Assembly (NCBI RefSeq): GCF_027947575.1
Contig: NZ_CP116256.1
Coordinates: 4,092,001-4,156,000 of the forward strand
Length of the DNA stretch: 64,000 nt
Direction of reading: 5' to 3'
Origin: Streptomyces rubrogriseus
Lineage (GTDB): Bacteria > Actinomycetota > Actinomycetes > Streptomycetales > Streptomycetaceae
Of the stretch, positions 1-7,271 are shown one piece after another (the first letter of the stretch is position 1; each line of letters opens with the position of its first letter). The notes beneath the pieces are model-generated. The model was given only the letters and a program-made list of their open reading frames with translations, was not told the DNA's origin and ran no database searches. The position numbers and the translations under genes were made by a program.

Positions 1-1313
1 GCCTCGGTCACCGTGTCGCCGCCCGCGTGCACGTCCACGGCGGGCGGGTACTGGGCCCACTTCTTGTCGGCGTGCACCCGCACCAGCACGGTGCCGTGTG
101 CCGGCACCGTCGCGGCGATCCTGCCCGTCGTGTTGGTGTCACTGTGCTTCCAGAGGTCCCGCATGGTGTAGCCGCGCGACTTCGGCAGACCGACGGCCTT
201 CGCGGTGGTCTCGATCCGCTGGGCCCGCGAGCCCTCGTTGAACAGCGCGACCGCCCGGCTGCCGTCGGCCAGCTCCTTCGACACGACCCACCGGCCGCCC
301 TCCGAGGAGACGACCTCGCCCTGCTTGCCCAAGGGGTCCTGGTCGACGGCGATGACCTCGTCGTTGGTGAGGATCTCGAACGCCGACTCGGGCGCCGTGC
401 GCAGGTCGGTGCCGATCAGCAGCGGGGCAGCCATGATCGACCACATGGAGAAGTGCGTACGGTACTCGGTGTCCGTCATGCCGCCGTTGCCGACCTCCAG
501 CATGTCGGGGTCGTTCCACCCGCCGGGACGCGCGTACTCGGCGAGCTCGAGGTTGCTCTTCATGATCGACGACATCGAGCCCCAGGAGTCGTTGATGTCC
601 CCGGTGGTGCGCCAGAGCTGGCCCAGGTCGCCCGCCCACTCCCAGGGCTTGTTCTCGCCCCACTCACAGATGCTGTACACGATCGGCCGGCCGGTCGCCG
701 CGAGCGCGTCGCGCATGGTGGTGTAGCGCTGCTTCGCGTCGATGCCCTGGTTGTTGCAGTTGTCGTACTTGAGGTAGTCGACACCCCAGTCGGCGAACTG
801 CCGGGCATCGCTGTACTCGTGGCCCAGCGCGCCGGGGAAGCCGATGCTGCTGCACGTCTTCGTGCCGGCGCTGGTGTAGATGCCGAACTTCAGGCCCTTG
901 GAGTGGACGTAGTCGGCGACGGCCTCGATGCCGTTCGGGAAGCGCTTGGGGTCCGGCACCAGTTGGCCGTCGGCGTCGCGCTCCGGCAGCGCCCAGCAGT
1001 CGTCGAGGTTGACGTACTCGTAGCCGGCGTCCTTGAGACCGCGCTCGACGAAGAGGTCGGCGATGCCCTTGACCATCGACTCGTCGAACTCGTCCCTGCA
1101 GTGCGTGGAGTTCCAGTTGTTGAAGCCCATCGGCGGGGTGAGGGCCAGTGGCTCGTGGCCGGACGACGCCGGAGCCGGGCCCGGCGCGGCGGCCGGGGCG
1201 GCCTGTGCGCTCACCGCCAGGCCTCCGGTGGTGAGCAGTGCGGCGGTGATGGCGCCCAGGGCTCTGCGCCCGATGACGCGCGGTACACGCATGGGAAGGT
1301 GACGCATTGTCAT
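1..1313 (-). CDS. Secreted GH27 alpha-galactosidase, 3' end beyond window
   Basis: Retaining alpha-galactosidase that would release terminal alpha-linked galactose from galactosides outside the cell. The ATG at 1313 has GGAGGA just upstream. Residues 1-40 form a signal peptide (RVIGRRALG then a hydrophobic run ending SAQAAPA; the RR pair could make it Tat-dependent). The GH27 barrel follows from ALTPPMGFNNWNS; the nucleophile Asp lies in YLKYDNC (about residue 182), the acid/base Asp in RTTGDINDSW (about 239), and GGWNDPDMLEVG is the family signature. A C-terminal beta domain (VPAHGTVLVRV) is present and the frame is still open at base 1, so an extra carbohydrate-binding or NEW3 domain may follow. 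It faces away from the gene at 1547. Family call is secure; exact substrate is inferred. Confidence 0.95.
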   Translation of the reverse strand, partial: MTMRHLPMRVPRVIGRRALGAITAALLTTGGLAVSAQAAPAAAPGPAPASSGHEPLALTPPMGFNNWNSTHCRDEFDESMVKGIADLFVERGLKDAGYEYVNLDDCWALPERDADGQLVPDPKRFPNGIEAVADYVHSKGLKFGIYTSAGTKTCSSIGFPGALGHEYSDARQFADWGVDYLKYDNCNNQGIDAKQRYTTMRDALAATGRPIVYSICEWGENKPWEWAGDLGQLWRTTGDINDSWGSMSSIMKSNLELAEYARPGGWNDPDMLEVGNGGMTDTEYRTHFSMWSIMAAPLLIGTDLRTAPESAFEILTNDEVIAVDQDPLGKQGEVVSSEGGRWVVSKELADGSRAVALFNEGSRAQRIETTAKAVGLPKSRGYTMRDLWKHSDTNTTGRIAATVPAHGTVLVRVHADKKWAQYPPAVDVHAGGDTVTE

Positions 1314-1511
1314 GTTCCTCCGCGGCTCGTCGGCAGCGGGTGCGTGCGGGGGCACGCACCGTCAGCGCGCGCTCACAGTAGAGGCGCTGAGGGCTGATGG
1401 AAAGAGTGCAGTCGTGATTGATTCTGCTCGCCGTTTCGAACTGTGTTCCACAAAAGCGCAGACCGGCCTCTCGGGTCCGGACGACAGGCGGCGGGGATGT
1501 GGAAACTTTGG

Positions 1512-1547
1512 TTTACGTGAACCTTTTCGTGAACTAAAGTTGTCGCA
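1512..1547 (+). promoter_or_regulatory. Sigma-70-type promoter giving a leaderless transcript
   Basis: TTTACG (1512-1517), a 17-base spacer and TAAAGT (1535-1540) are followed by six bases and then the ATG at 1547, so the expected transcription start coincides with the start codon. No ribosome binding site is present. The heptamer CGTGAAC occurs twice (1516-1522 and 1529-1535), across the spacer, and could be a regulator site. Confidence 0.6.
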
Positions 1548-2086
1548 TGACGGTCTTCGAGATCACCCCGGCAGAGCAGGCAGAGCTCGACGAGGCCCTG
1601 TACGACGCCTTGAACCCGCTGGCCATGGCCATCCGCTCCCGGGAGACCGGGTTGCCCACCGACCGGATGTGGGACGCGAGTCCGGTCGAAGTGGCGCTGT
1701 CCGTCCTGGCCGCGTGGAAGGTGCTGGACGGCGAGGTCAAGCGGCTCACGGAACGGGCGGCAGTGACCGCCGGCTCCTACGGCGCGAGCTATGAGCAGTT
1801 GGGAGCCGTCTGGGGCATCACCCGGCAGGGTGCCCGCAAGAAATGGCCCGATGCCGTCAGCCGCCCGGCATCCGTGACGGCGGGCAGGCGCACGTTGGCG
1901 CTCTTCGGAGGCACTGCTGAGCTGGTGCGGTCGTCTTCCGGTGGTTGGAGCTGGACCGGTCGGGGTGCCGATGGAGCGTCCGGCGCGGCCGCCGACGGGG
2001 CACCGTACGCGACCGCGGAGGAAGCGGCGGCCCACGCGGGCGTGTTCCTCCAAAAGCACGCCCGTGGCATCGGCGATCCCGCCTGA
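1547..2086 (+). CDS. Small hypothetical protein with HTH-like motif
   Basis: A 179-residue cytoplasmic protein. Residues 80-110 (YEQLGAVWGITRQGARKKWPDAV) resemble the helix-turn-helix-like segment seen in many small Streptomyces proteins of unknown role, so DNA binding is possible but not shown. The N-terminal half is helical and acidic, the C-terminal part is Gly/Ala/Ser-rich and ends with a helix containing EEAAAHAGVFLQKHA. There is no signal peptide or membrane segment. The start is fixed by the promoter at 1512-1540, which places the +1 base at the ATG. It is divergent from the GH27 gene. I do not recognise a specific function. Confidence 0.75.
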   Translation: MTVFEITPAEQAELDEALYDALNPLAMAIRSRETGLPTDRMWDASPVEVALSVLAAWKVLDGEVKRLTERAAVTAGSYGASYEQLGAVWGITRQGARKKWPDAVSRPASVTAGRRTLALFGGTAELVRSSSGGWSWTGRGADGASGAAADGAPYATAEEAAAHAGVFLQKHARGIGDPA

Positions 2087-2157
2087 TTTGCCTGCGGAGA
2101 GAACGCTGTGCGAGCCTTTTCCTCCCTCCTCCGAAAGGGCTGGTCGTGACGCTAGGC

Positions 2158-2220
2158 ATGGTTCTCGGCGACTCCTCCTCTCGCGCTTCGACGCGGGAAC
2201 GGCAGCCCTTCCTGCCCTGA
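2158..2220 (+). CDS. Putative 20-residue leader peptide
   Basis: A short ORF (MVLGDSSSRASTRERQPFLP, then TGA) ends eight bases before a perfect 20-bp palindrome and lies upstream of the methyltransferase gene. This arrangement (short ORF, hairpin, resistance-type gene) is that of ribosome-mediated attenuators upstream of antibiotic-responsive genes. No clear ribosome binding site precedes the ATG, and a chance ORF in GC-rich DNA cannot be excluded. Confidence 0.35.
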   Translation: MVLGDSSSRASTRERQPFLP

Positions 2221-2227
2221 GACGCGC

Positions 2228-2247
2228 GCCCGTGCCGCGGCACGGGC
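2228..2247 (+). terminator. Hairpin, terminator or attenuator
   Basis: Perfect palindrome GCCCGTGCCGCGGCACGGGC followed by GTTTCCCCC. It lies 141 bases after the small hypothetical gene and 68 bases before the methyltransferase, directly after the putative leader ORF. It could end the upstream transcript, or act as an attenuator for the gene at 2315. The T-run is short. Confidence 0.5.
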
Positions 2248-2314
2248 CGTTTCCCCCTGCTCCTCGTCGAAGTGCGCTTCGTGCCCCCGCACGTTCGATC
2301 ACGAGGAGTACGTG

Positions 2315-3448
2315 GTGTCCACGATCCACTGGACCGAGACGAACACCCCCCGATCCGCCCGCTGGCATTCCGAGAGCTCGACACCGCCTCCCAGCCGGGT
2401 CGTCGGCGCGGACGACCGTATGAAAGCCGACGCTGCTCACCGTCTGGCCTGCGAAGGCACCGCCTTGCTGTGGCAGGGCGACTTCCACAACGCACGTCAG
2501 CTGCTCCACGCGATGGGCCGCCGCATCGACCGGAAACCTCCCCGGCCAGGCGACGGCCCGGCAGACTCCTTCCACCTGCACCGCAGGGCCCGCAGCCACC
2601 GCGCCCGCGTGCTGGGCAGGCTCCTCGTCCTGCTGGAGGACGACTACCGCCTGAACCTGCGCAGAGCTCCCGATGCCCGCCAGGCATGCACGGAGGCGTA
2701 CGGCCCGCCGTCCGGGCCGACGGCCGTCTCGCTCACGGAACTGCTGGGCGTGATCGGAGCGCACCAGTGGCGCACGAAGGGCGTGGAGGTACCGGCCCTC
2801 GACGCCCGCATCCACCCGCACTACGGCGTGTTCTCCCCGGTCAGGGGCGAGTACGTCGACCTCGTCGCTCACGCACCGCTCCCCGCACCGGCGGCCCGCC
2901 GCGCTGGTCGCCGTACCGCATTCGACCTCGGGACGGGGACGGGAGTCCTCGCCGCCGTCCTGGCCCGCCGGGGGATCGACCACGTCGTGGCCACCGACAT
3001 CAACCCGCGTGCCCTGGCCTGCGCACGCGAGAACGTCCGCCGGCTGCACCTCACCGAGCGCATCGACATCGCGCCGCCCGGTCTGTTCCCCGAAGGGCGC
3101 GCGGAACTCGTCGTCTGCAATCCGCCCTGGATTCCGGCCCGGCCCACCTCCACCGTGGAGCAAGGCGTCTACGACCCCGGCGGCAGCATGCTCCGCGACT
3201 TCCTGGACGGACTCGCCGCGCACCTCGAGCCGGGAGGCGAAGGATGGCTCATCCTGTCGGACTTGGCCGAACACCTCGGTCTCAGGACGCGTGCTGAACT
3301 TCTGGCCGGCATCAAGGCGGCGGGCCTGCGCGTGGTGGACAGGACCGGCACCCGGCCGCGGCACCCACGGGCGAGGGACACCGCTGACCCCCTCCACGCC
3401 GCTCGAACCGCGGAAGTCACTTCACTGTGGCGTCTCGCCGGCACCTGA
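2315..3448 (+). CDS. Class I SAM-dependent methyltransferase with NPPW motif
   Basis: About 377 residues. The C-terminal half (residues 190-360) is a Rossmann methyltransferase: motif I FDLGTGTGVLAAVLA, an acidic loop ATDINPRAL and the catalytic NPPW tetrad (CNPPWIPA). NPPY/NPPW is typical of enzymes methylating amide or exocyclic amino nitrogen (PrmC/HemK, RsmC, RlmG types), so the target is probably a protein Gln or a base in rRNA/DNA; which one is not visible. The N-terminal 180 residues are basic and not recognised. GTG codons at 2312 and 2315 both follow GAGGAG; 2315 has the better spacing. It precedes an ABC-F gene on the same strand, both behind leader-like ORFs, which hints at a shared response to ribosome-targeting drugs. 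Confidence 0.8.
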   Translation: MSTIHWTETNTPRSARWHSESSTPPPSRVVGADDRMKADAAHRLACEGTALLWQGDFHNARQLLHAMGRRIDRKPPRPGDGPADSFHLHRRARSHRARVLGRLLVLLEDDYRLNLRRAPDARQACTEAYGPPSGPTAVSLTELLGVIGAHQWRTKGVEVPALDARIHPHYGVFSPVRGEYVDLVAHAPLPAPAARRAGRRTAFDLGTGTGVLAAVLARRGIDHVVATDINPRALACARENVRRLHLTERIDIAPPGLFPEGRAELVVCNPPWIPARPTSTVEQGVYDPGGSMLRDFLDGLAAHLEPGGEGWLILSDLAEHLGLRTRAELLAGIKAAGLRVVDRTGTRPRHPRARDTADPLHAARTAEVTSLWRLAGT

Positions 3449-3539
3449 CGACCGACGTCGGCCGTCGCCTCCGGGAAGATCGTGAATTCCGTGCCCCGCG
3501 GAATTGAGGCGAGACGCCTCGTCTTGTTATCGTGGGGGC

Positions 3540-3563
3540 ATGGCTTTCCTCTTCTTCGTCTGA
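3540..3563 (+). CDS. Putative seven-residue leader peptide of ABC-F gene
   Basis: ATG GCT TTC CTC TTC TTC GTC TGA encodes MAFLFFV. It is preceded by GGGGG (3534-3538) and sits 66 bases before the likely ABC-F start. Very short hydrophobic leaders upstream of ABC-F and erm-type genes act as drug sensors in ribosome-mediated attenuation. Hairpin GAGGCG-aga-CGCCTC (3507-3520) lies before it, and GGGCGCGGC (3568-3576) can pair with GCCGCCC (3592-3598) after it. TTGAGG (3504-3509) and TGTTAT (3525-3530) form a possible, short-spaced promoter. Confidence 0.6.
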   Translation: MAFLFFV

Positions 3564-3629
3564 GTCCGGGCGCGGCCCCGCCGCCGCTTCTGCCGCCCGT
3601 AGACCCTTCGCATGCCCAGGGAAAGCTTC

Positions 3630-5282
3630 ATGCGCCATCGCGCCAGTACCGCCCTGCCCACCACTGCCACCGCTGTGGCACAGCTGTCCGTCAGGTCCGT
3701 CACCAAGTCGTACGGCACCCGGACCGTCCTCGACCAGGTCTCCTTCACCATCCGGCCGGGCGAGAAGGCCGCCGTCATCGGTGAGAACGGCTCCGGCAAG
3801 TCCACCTTGCTGCGGCTGCTCGCCGCGGTCGAGGCGCCGGACGCCGGGGAGGTCACCGTCCGCTTCCCCGGCGGAACGGGTCACCTCGCCCAGACCCTCG
3901 GCCTCGAGGCGGACCGCACCGTACAGGACGCCGTCGACCTTGCGCTGAGTGAACTGCGCGACATGGAGCGAGCGCTCCGTGCGGCAGAGCAGTCCCTCGC
4001 CGGCGCGTCCGAAGCAGAACTCGCCGCATACGGCGAGCTGTTGACCGCTTTCGAGGAACGTGGCGGATACGAGGCGGACGCCCGGGTGGATGCCGCCGCA
4101 CACGGTCTCGGGCTGGCCGGGATCGCCCGGGAGCGTCCGCTCGGCTCCCTGTCCGGTGGCGAGCAGTCGCGCCTCGCCCTCGCCTGCACCCTGGCGGCCG
4201 CCCCCGAACTGCTGCTCCTCGACGAGCCGACGAACCACCTCGACGGGGCGGCCGTGCGCTGGCTGGAGGAACACCTGCGCGCACACCGCGGCACCGTCGT
4301 CGCCGTCACGCACGACCGCGGCTTCCTGGAGCGCATCGCCACCACGATCCTCGAGGTCGACCGGGACGAGCGCACCGTGCGCCGGTACGGCGACGGGTGG
4401 GCCGGTTACCGCGCCGCGAGGGCCGCCGCCCGGCGCGGGGCGGAGCAGCGGTACGCGGACTGGACCGAGGAGGTGGCCGCGGCGGAGGAGCTGCTGGCGG
4501 CCGCCGCCCGACGGCTGAACACCACCGGCCGCGACCCGAAGCAGGGCTTCGGCAAGCACCGCCGCTCCAGCGAGGCGAAGCTCGGCGGGCAGGTGCGCTC
4601 GGTGCGCGAGCGCCTGGACCGGCTGCGGCGCGACCCGGTGGCGAAGCCGCCGGTACCGCTCCGGTTCACGACGGCACTGCAGCCGGCAGCCGGCGGTCCG
4701 GCGCAGGGCACACTCGCCGAGCTCACCGACGTACGGGTCGGACGACGGCTGTGCCTGGAAGGGCTCCTGGCGATCGAGCCCGCAGGGCGCCTCCTGGTCA
4801 CGGGCGAGAACGGCGCGGGAAAGACGACGCTGCTTCGCGTGCTGGCGGGCGACCTGCGGCCGGACGCGGGCTCGGCACGGCGCCCCGCCCGGATCGGCTA
4901 CCTCGCCCAGGAACTGCCCGAGCACGCCACCCGGCTGCCGCTGCTGGCCGCGTTCGCCGCCGGGCGGCCCGGGCTGCCGGACGAGTACGCCGAACAGCTC
5001 CTGTCCCTGGGCCTGTTCCGCGAGCAGGATCTGCGCGTTCCGGTCGCCGCCCTGTCCGTGGGGCAGCGGCGGCGGCTGCAGATCGCGACCCTGGTGACCC
5101 GGCCCGCAGACCTCCTCGTCCTCGACGAGCCGACCAACCACATCGCACTCGACCTGGTCGAGGACCTCCAGGCGGCGCTCGCGGCCTACCCGGGAGCGGT
5201 CGTCGCGGTCTCGCACGACCGCGCCTTCCGCGCGAGCTTCGAAGCCGAGCAGCTGGAACTGCACGCCGGCCGCAGACGCTGA
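3630..5282 (+). CDS. ABC-F family ATPase, ribosome-protection type
   Basis: Soluble twin-ATPase of about 550 residues with no membrane segment, the usual size of actinobacterial ABC-F antibiotic-resistance proteins (TlrC, SrmB, LmrC class), which bind the ribosomal E site and dislodge macrolides, lincosamides or streptogramins. Domain 1: Walker A GENGSGKST, signature LSGGEQSRLALA, Walker B LLLLDEPTNHLD. A charged linker with Arg-rich helices (about residues 255-340) follows. Domain 2: GENGAGKTT, LSVGQRRRLQIA, LLVLDEPTNHI. ATG 3630 is preferred over 3612 because AGGGAA lies seven bases before it. The leader peptide at 3540 suggests drug-inducible expression. A housekeeping translation-factor role is the alternative. 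Confidence 0.9.
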   Translation: MRHRASTALPTTATAVAQLSVRSVTKSYGTRTVLDQVSFTIRPGEKAAVIGENGSGKSTLLRLLAAVEAPDAGEVTVRFPGGTGHLAQTLGLEADRTVQDAVDLALSELRDMERALRAAEQSLAGASEAELAAYGELLTAFEERGGYEADARVDAAAHGLGLAGIARERPLGSLSGGEQSRLALACTLAAAPELLLLDEPTNHLDGAAVRWLEEHLRAHRGTVVAVTHDRGFLERIATTILEVDRDERTVRRYGDGWAGYRAARAAARRGAEQRYADWTEEVAAAEELLAAAARRLNTTGRDPKQGFGKHRRSSEAKLGGQVRSVRERLDRLRRDPVAKPPVPLRFTTALQPAAGGPAQGTLAELTDVRVGRRLCLEGLLAIEPAGRLLVTGENGAGKTTLLRVLAGDLRPDAGSARRPARIGYLAQELPEHATRLPLLAAFAAGRPGLPDEYAEQLLSLGLFREQDLRVPVAALSVGQRRRLQIATLVTRPADLLVLDEPTNHIALDLVEDLQAALAAYPGAVVAVSHDRAFRASFEAEQLELHAGRRR

Positions 5283-5330
5283 CCCGGCCCGGGTCGCCCG
5301 CCCGACACCGACTGACACGGCACCGCGCCC

Positions 5331-6089
5331 TCAGTCCGCCGCCAGTACTTCGACGCCGCCTGCCGTGAGCCGCTCGATCACCGGATCGTTCGCCGGCGTG
5401 TCCGTGATCAGTCCGCTGATCTCCTCCCAGGGCAGGACGCGGTACCGGGAAGCGGTGCCGATCTTCTCGGACGAGGCGAGGACGTAGGTCTCCGCGGCGC
5501 GCGCGGCGAGGGCGCGCTTCATCGCGGCGTCCTCGGCGTCCCCGGTGGTGAGTCCCGCCTCGGGGTGCACGCCGGTCACGCCGAGGAGGAAGAGGTCGGC
5601 GGAGACGTTCTGCGCGGCCTCGACCGCCGCCGCGCCGCAGGCGACCGCCGAGTGCTTGAACAGCCGGCCACCGAGTACGAACACCTCGGCGCGCGGATGG
5701 TCGAGCAGGGCGGCGGCGATCGTCGGGCTGTGAGTGATCACGGTGCAGTCCAGGTCCTCGGGGAGCGCGTGGACGACGGCCAGGGCGGTCGTGCCGCCGT
5801 CGAGAATCACCACCCCGCCGGGCCGCACCAGCCCGGCGGCCGCCGAGGCGACCCTCCGTTTGCCGTCCGGGGCCACGGTCTGCCGGGCGCCGTAGTCCGC
5901 CACGGCGGGCGAAACGGGGAGCGCCCCGCCGTAGACCCGCTGGCACAGCCCCTCGCTCGCCAGGTCACGCAGGTCGCGCCGCACGGTGTCCTCGGAAATC
6001 CGCAGCTCGGCGGCGACGTCCTTGGCGACGATCTTGCCCTGCCGGGCAAGCAGACCCAGCAGATGGTCCCGCCGTTCAGCAGCCAGCAT
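5331..6089 (-). CDS. DeoR/GlpR-family transcriptional repressor
   Basis: 252 residues. The N-terminal DeoR winged helix (RRDHLLGLLARQGKIVAKDVAAELRISEDTVRRDLRDL, near residues 6-45) is followed by a DeoR C-terminal sugar-phosphate-binding domain (ILDGGTTALAVVHAL, VFVLGGRL, DLFLLGVTGV). Such proteins repress sugar catabolic genes and release DNA on binding a phosphorylated sugar. ATG 6089 has AGGAGA seven bases upstream. It is divergent from the DUF4406 gene at 6138, with a tandem direct repeat between them, so autoregulation and control of the 6138-7252 pair are likely. The effector is not deducible. Confidence 0.9.
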   Translation of the reverse strand: MLAAERRDHLLGLLARQGKIVAKDVAAELRISEDTVRRDLRDLASEGLCQRVYGGALPVSPAVADYGARQTVAPDGKRRVASAAAGLVRPGGVVILDGGTTALAVVHALPEDLDCTVITHSPTIAAALLDHPRAEVFVLGGRLFKHSAVACGAAAVEAAQNVSADLFLLGVTGVHPEAGLTTGDAEDAAMKRALAARAAETYVLASSEKIGTASRYRVLPWEEISGLITDTPANDPVIERLTAGGVEVLAAD

Positions 6090-6104
6090 CCGTGTTCTCT
6101 CCTG

Positions 6105-6124
6105 TTCTTGCACGTTTCTGCATG
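6105..6124. promoter_or_regulatory. Tandem direct repeat, likely DeoR operator
   Basis: Two adjacent 10-base repeats, TTCTTGCACG and TTTCTGCATG, lie between the divergent DeoR (start 6089) and DUF4406 (start 6138) genes. DeoR-family repressors often bind short direct repeats one helical turn apart. TATCGT (6125-6130) seven bases before the GTG at 6138 could be the -10 of a leaderless transcript on the plus strand. Confidence 0.5.
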
Positions 6125-6137
6125 TATCGTAGCGCCC

Positions 6138-6521
6138 GTGACCGACAAACCCATGCTCATCCTCATCGCCGGGCCCTATCGCTCCGGCACCGACGGGGAC
6201 CCCCAGGCCATGGCCGCCAACCTCGCACGCCTCGAAGCGGCCGCGTGGCCCGTGTTCGCCGCAGGCCACCTCCCCGTCATCGGGGAATGGATCGCCCTGC
6301 CCGTGCTGCACTCGGCCGGCGCGGGCCCCACCGACCCCCTCGCCGACCAGGTGCTGTACCCGACCGCGGAGCGCCTCCTGGCCCGCTGCGACGCCGTACT
6401 GCGGCTGCCCGGCGACTCCACGGGAGCCGACCGGGACGTCGCCCACGCGCGCCGTCGCGGCCTGCCCGTCTACCACGACGTCGCGCAGATACCCGTCCTC
6501 GACCGGCAGGCGGAGCGGTGA
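6138..6521 (+). CDS. DUF4406-type protein, nucleoside deoxyribosyltransferase-like
   Basis: 127 residues. It opens LILIAGPYRSGTDGDP and ends with LRLPGDSTGADRDVAHARRRGLPVY, the pattern of DUF4406 / nucleoside 2-deoxyribosyltransferase-like Rossmann proteins that bind nucleotides or deoxyribosides. Acidic residues in the PGDS-GAD segment would be the active-site region. GTG 6138 has no ribosome binding site, consistent with the -10-like TATCGT seven bases upstream. Its TGA (6519-6521) overlaps the GTG of the Nudix gene in a GTGA junction, so the two are translationally coupled and may act together on nucleotide sugars. Confidence 0.8.
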   Translation: MTDKPMLILIAGPYRSGTDGDPQAMAANLARLEAAAWPVFAAGHLPVIGEWIALPVLHSAGAGPTDPLADQVLYPTAERLLARCDAVLRLPGDSTGADRDVAHARRRGLPVYHDVAQIPVLDRQAER

Positions 6522-7252
6522 GGGCCCGCCCGGGTGTGGACGTCCCGGACCACCGCGGCCGGACCGGCCTCGACCGAGCGGGACGCGAGCTCGACCGGAA
6601 CCCCGGCGTCGTGGTCCGCGACGTCGAGCTCACCTCGCGGGGCTGGCACGTCCTGCGGCGCACCACCTTCGACTACCGCCGCCGGGACGGACGCTGGGAG
6701 ACCCAGGCGAGGGAGACCTACGACCGCGGCAACGGCGCCGTCGTCCTGCCCTACGACACCGGACGCGGCCGGGTCCTGCTCACCCGCCAGTTCCGCTACC
6801 CGGCGTACGTCAACGACCACCCGGACGGGATGCTCGTCGAGGCGGCCGCGGGGCTGCTCGACGCGGACGACCCGCCCGCCGCCATCCGCCGGGAGGCGGC
6901 CGAAGAGCTCGGCGTCCACCTCGGCCCGCTCACCCACGTCCTCGACGCCTACATGAGCCCCGGCTCCGTCACCGAGCGCCTGCATTTCTTCGCCGCTCCG
7001 TACACCCCCGCCGACCGAACCGGAACCGGCGGCGGCGTCGAAGAGGAGGGCGAGGACATCGAGGTGCTCGAAGTGCCCTTCACCGAAGCCCTCGCCATGA
7101 CCCGCGACGGGCGCATCGCCGACGGCAAGACCATCCTTCTCCTGCAGTGGGCGGCCCTGCACGGCCCCTTCGCACCGCATCCGGCGGACACCGACGGCAC
7201 CACCCCGCCCAGCCGGCGCCGCTCACCCGCGCCGGCCGACGCGGCGACGTGA
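6518..7252 (+). CDS. Nudix hydrolase, GDP-mannose pyrophosphatase (NudK)-like
   Basis: 244 residues. The Nudix helix GLLDADDPPAAIRREAAEELG (near residues 115-135) has the one-residue-shorter spacing characteristic of NudK, and flanking GRVLLTRQFRYPAYVN and LDAYMSPGSVTERLHFFAAPY also match that group, which splits GDP-mannose or ADP-ribose into monophosphates. The start GTG overlaps the previous stop codon; GTG 6536 is an alternative. Residues after about 215 form a Pro/Ser/Arg tail. Coupled to the DUF4406 gene and probably under the DeoR repressor. Confidence 0.87.
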   Translation: MRARPGVDVPDHRGRTGLDRAGRELDRNPGVVVRDVELTSRGWHVLRRTTFDYRRRDGRWETQARETYDRGNGAVVLPYDTGRGRVLLTRQFRYPAYVNDHPDGMLVEAAAGLLDADDPPAAIRREAAEELGVHLGPLTHVLDAYMSPGSVTERLHFFAAPYTPADRTGTGGGVEEEGEDIEVLEVPFTEALAMTRDGRIADGKTILLLQWAALHGPFAPHPADTDGTTPPSRRRSPAPADAAT

Positions 7253-7271
7253 CGCCCCATCGGTGCCCGTG

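Noticed and set aside
5281..5295. GACCCGG-c-CCGGGTC as terminator between ABC-F and DeoR genes
   Set aside because: The central loop would be one base, so the usable stem is short and no T-run follows; not strong enough to list.
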